From the NCBI GenBank assembly GCA_045600845.1, contig JAZRYR010000014.1, positions 1 through 21,843 of the forward strand: 21,843 nucleotides of DNA, in the 5' to 3' direction. Positions 20,843 to 21,843 of this stretch are shown piece after piece (position 1 is the stretch's first letter; every line of letters begins with the position of its first letter). The translations under genes were made by a program, and so were the position numbers. This DNA comes from RGIG5612 sp045600845 (lineage in GTDB: Bacteria; Bacillota; Clostridia; Lachnospirales; Lachnospiraceae). The notes under the pieces are model-generated. The model did not search any database. It worked only from the letters and a program-made list of their open reading frames with translations, and was not told the origin of the DNA.

Positions 20843-21843
20843 TTAAATTCCTAATGCTTCACGTTTTTCTTCGATGTGTTCAATCATCATTGTTGACAGC
20901 ATATCCAGGTCCTGATTAACGATAAAGTTCGCTCCTACCCAACGTTTCAGACCGCTCTGTAAGAAACCTTTTACCTGCTCAGAACCTTTGGTATAAGGGT
21001 CAACGCCTAAGAAAGTATCAATACCTGTTGCTACAACATAGTTACCGATGGAAACAGCTTTCTCACTCATCCACTCCGGAGCGCATCCAACCAGTGGAAT
21101 CTCAGAAATTTCGATACCCCAGTCTTTTGCGATATCCGAAGCTAAAACCATCATACGGGAAATATCTACGCAGGATCCCATGTGGAGAACTGGAGGAATG
21201 CCTACCAGACGGCAAACTCTCTTTAATCCTTCGCCACAATATTTTGCGGCTTCTTTATCCATAAGGCCTACTTTTGCTGCTGCCTGAGCGCTGCATCCGG
21301 TTACAACAACCAGAATGTCGTTTTCTAACAGCTTCTTCATTAATTCAATATGGTAAACGTCCTGACGAACCTTCGGGTTGTTGCAGCCTACCATGGCTAC
21401 TGCGCCGCGGAGAACACCGGACTTAACGCACTCGATAAGCGGCTTGTATGTGCCGATTTCGTCTACATGGCTGTTTGTTACTGTATCCAGTCTGCTGATG
21501 ATACCCTCGCATGAGTATCCAACATAGCACTTATTCCTGTTTTCCGGGATAAAGATCTTAGCTTCGTCTCTGTTTGCGAAGTTTTCGCAAGCGGACATGA
21601 GAATCTTCTTTGCTACGTCTCCGGCGTTCTCGGATGTAAGCTCAAGGTATTCGGAGAACGGAATCCTTGCGATAGGAGATGTTGTATAGAACTTTGTGTG
21701 GAAGCACTCGGAGAGAGGTCCGATGTTCGGGAAGATACACTGAACGTCTACGCAGATAGCTTCAATGCATCCTGTAAGGAGTGCATTTTCCTGCTGGAGG
21801 AAGTTTCCTGCCATCTTGATTCCGTGTCTCATTGCGATTTCGT
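20843..21843 (-). CDS. cooS: Carbon monoxide dehydrogenase catalytic subunit, N-terminus outside window
   Basis: About 333 C-terminal codons of CooS (AcsA in acetogens) are present; the frame continues past the right edge as EIAMRHGIKMAGNF. The enzyme interconverts CO2 and CO with ferredoxin, feeding CO to AcsB. Visible C-cluster ligands are in DVQC, VGCNNP, TGCSAQ, KYCGEG and GSCVD, which match Cys 295, 333, 446, 476 and 526 of Carboxydothermus CODH-II. The FHTKFYTTS segment is also typical. The region carrying the B- and D-cluster cysteines and the C-cluster histidine lies beyond the edge. It ends 2 bases before cooC. The adjacency to acsB means it is the CODH of the ACS complex, not a stand-alone hydrogen-evolving CODH. 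Confidence 0.97.
   Translation of the reverse strand, partial: EIAMRHGIKMAGNFLQQENALLTGCIEAICVDVQCIFPNIGPLSECFHTKFYTTSPIARIPFSEYLELTSENAGDVAKKILMSACENFANRDEAKIFIPENRNKCYVGYSCEGIISRLDTVTNSHVDEIGTYKPLIECVKSGVLRGAVAMVGCNNPKVRQDVYHIELMKKLLENDILVVVTGCSAQAAAKVGLMDKEAAKYCGEGLKRVCRLVGIPPVLHMGSCVDISRMMVLASDIAKDWGIEISEIPLVGCAPEWMSEKAVSIGNYVVATGIDTFLGVDPYTKGSEQVKGFLQSGLKRWVGANFIVNQDLDMLSTMMIEHIEEKREALGI

Noticed and set aside
20843..21843. ATG at 21832 as the true start of a short CODH
   Set aside because: The frame stays open to the window edge with matching CooS residues before it, so the gene is cut by the window and not short.

Overview
The window looks like the chromosome of a strictly anaerobic, low-to-moderate GC Firmicute (class Clostridia) with a Wood-Ljungdahl pathway. 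The evidence is a carbon monoxide dehydrogenase / acetyl-CoA synthase cluster (cooS-cooC-acsB), a single-chain glycyl-tRNA synthetase, RbgA, a CarD-type regulator, a T-box leader and strong sigma-A promoters with 17-bp spacers. The order CODH - CooC - AcsB with acsB last resembles Eubacterium/Acetobacterium-type acetogens more than Moorella, but I cannot name a species from sequence alone.

Layout, left to right. (1) 1-3800, minus strand, three independently promoted genes: a CocE/NonD-like hydrolase cut by the left edge; a TrpB2-type tryptophan synthase beta chain behind a T-box leader; and carD. (2) 3847-4316, gene debris: a C-terminal SGNH hydrolase fragment followed by a 38-residue tail resembling DUF554 membrane proteins. 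(3) 4317-12636, a long minus-strand housekeeping run, read as rbgA-ftsY-M16C peptidase-era-reco-glyS-dtd, for ribosome assembly, membrane targeting, DNA repair and translation fidelity. An extra promoter lies just before glyS. (4) 12637-12926, a structured intergenic region with a 15-bp hairpin, a 113-bp palindromic element flanked by 6-bp direct repeats, and the rplS terminator. (5) rplS with a probable L19 leader, then hemW. (6) 14963-17834, the only plus-strand genes: a small membrane protein and a two-gene ABC exporter, read away from hemW. (7) A strong bidirectional terminator, then the convergent cooS-cooC-acsB operon, whose cooS runs off the right edge.

Together the right end supplies carbonyl-branch enzymes: CODH makes CO, CooC is the nickel-inserting ATPase, and AcsB assembles acetyl-CoA. 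The centre is a ribosome and translation operon. The left end is accessory metabolism. No tRNA, rRNA, CRISPR array, phage or transposase gene is visible. I did not find a clearly new multi-gene system. The most unusual signals are small: probable leaderless transcripts for rbgA and perhaps hemW, the palindromic element, a promoter nested in a terminator, and the T-box on a trpB-like gene.
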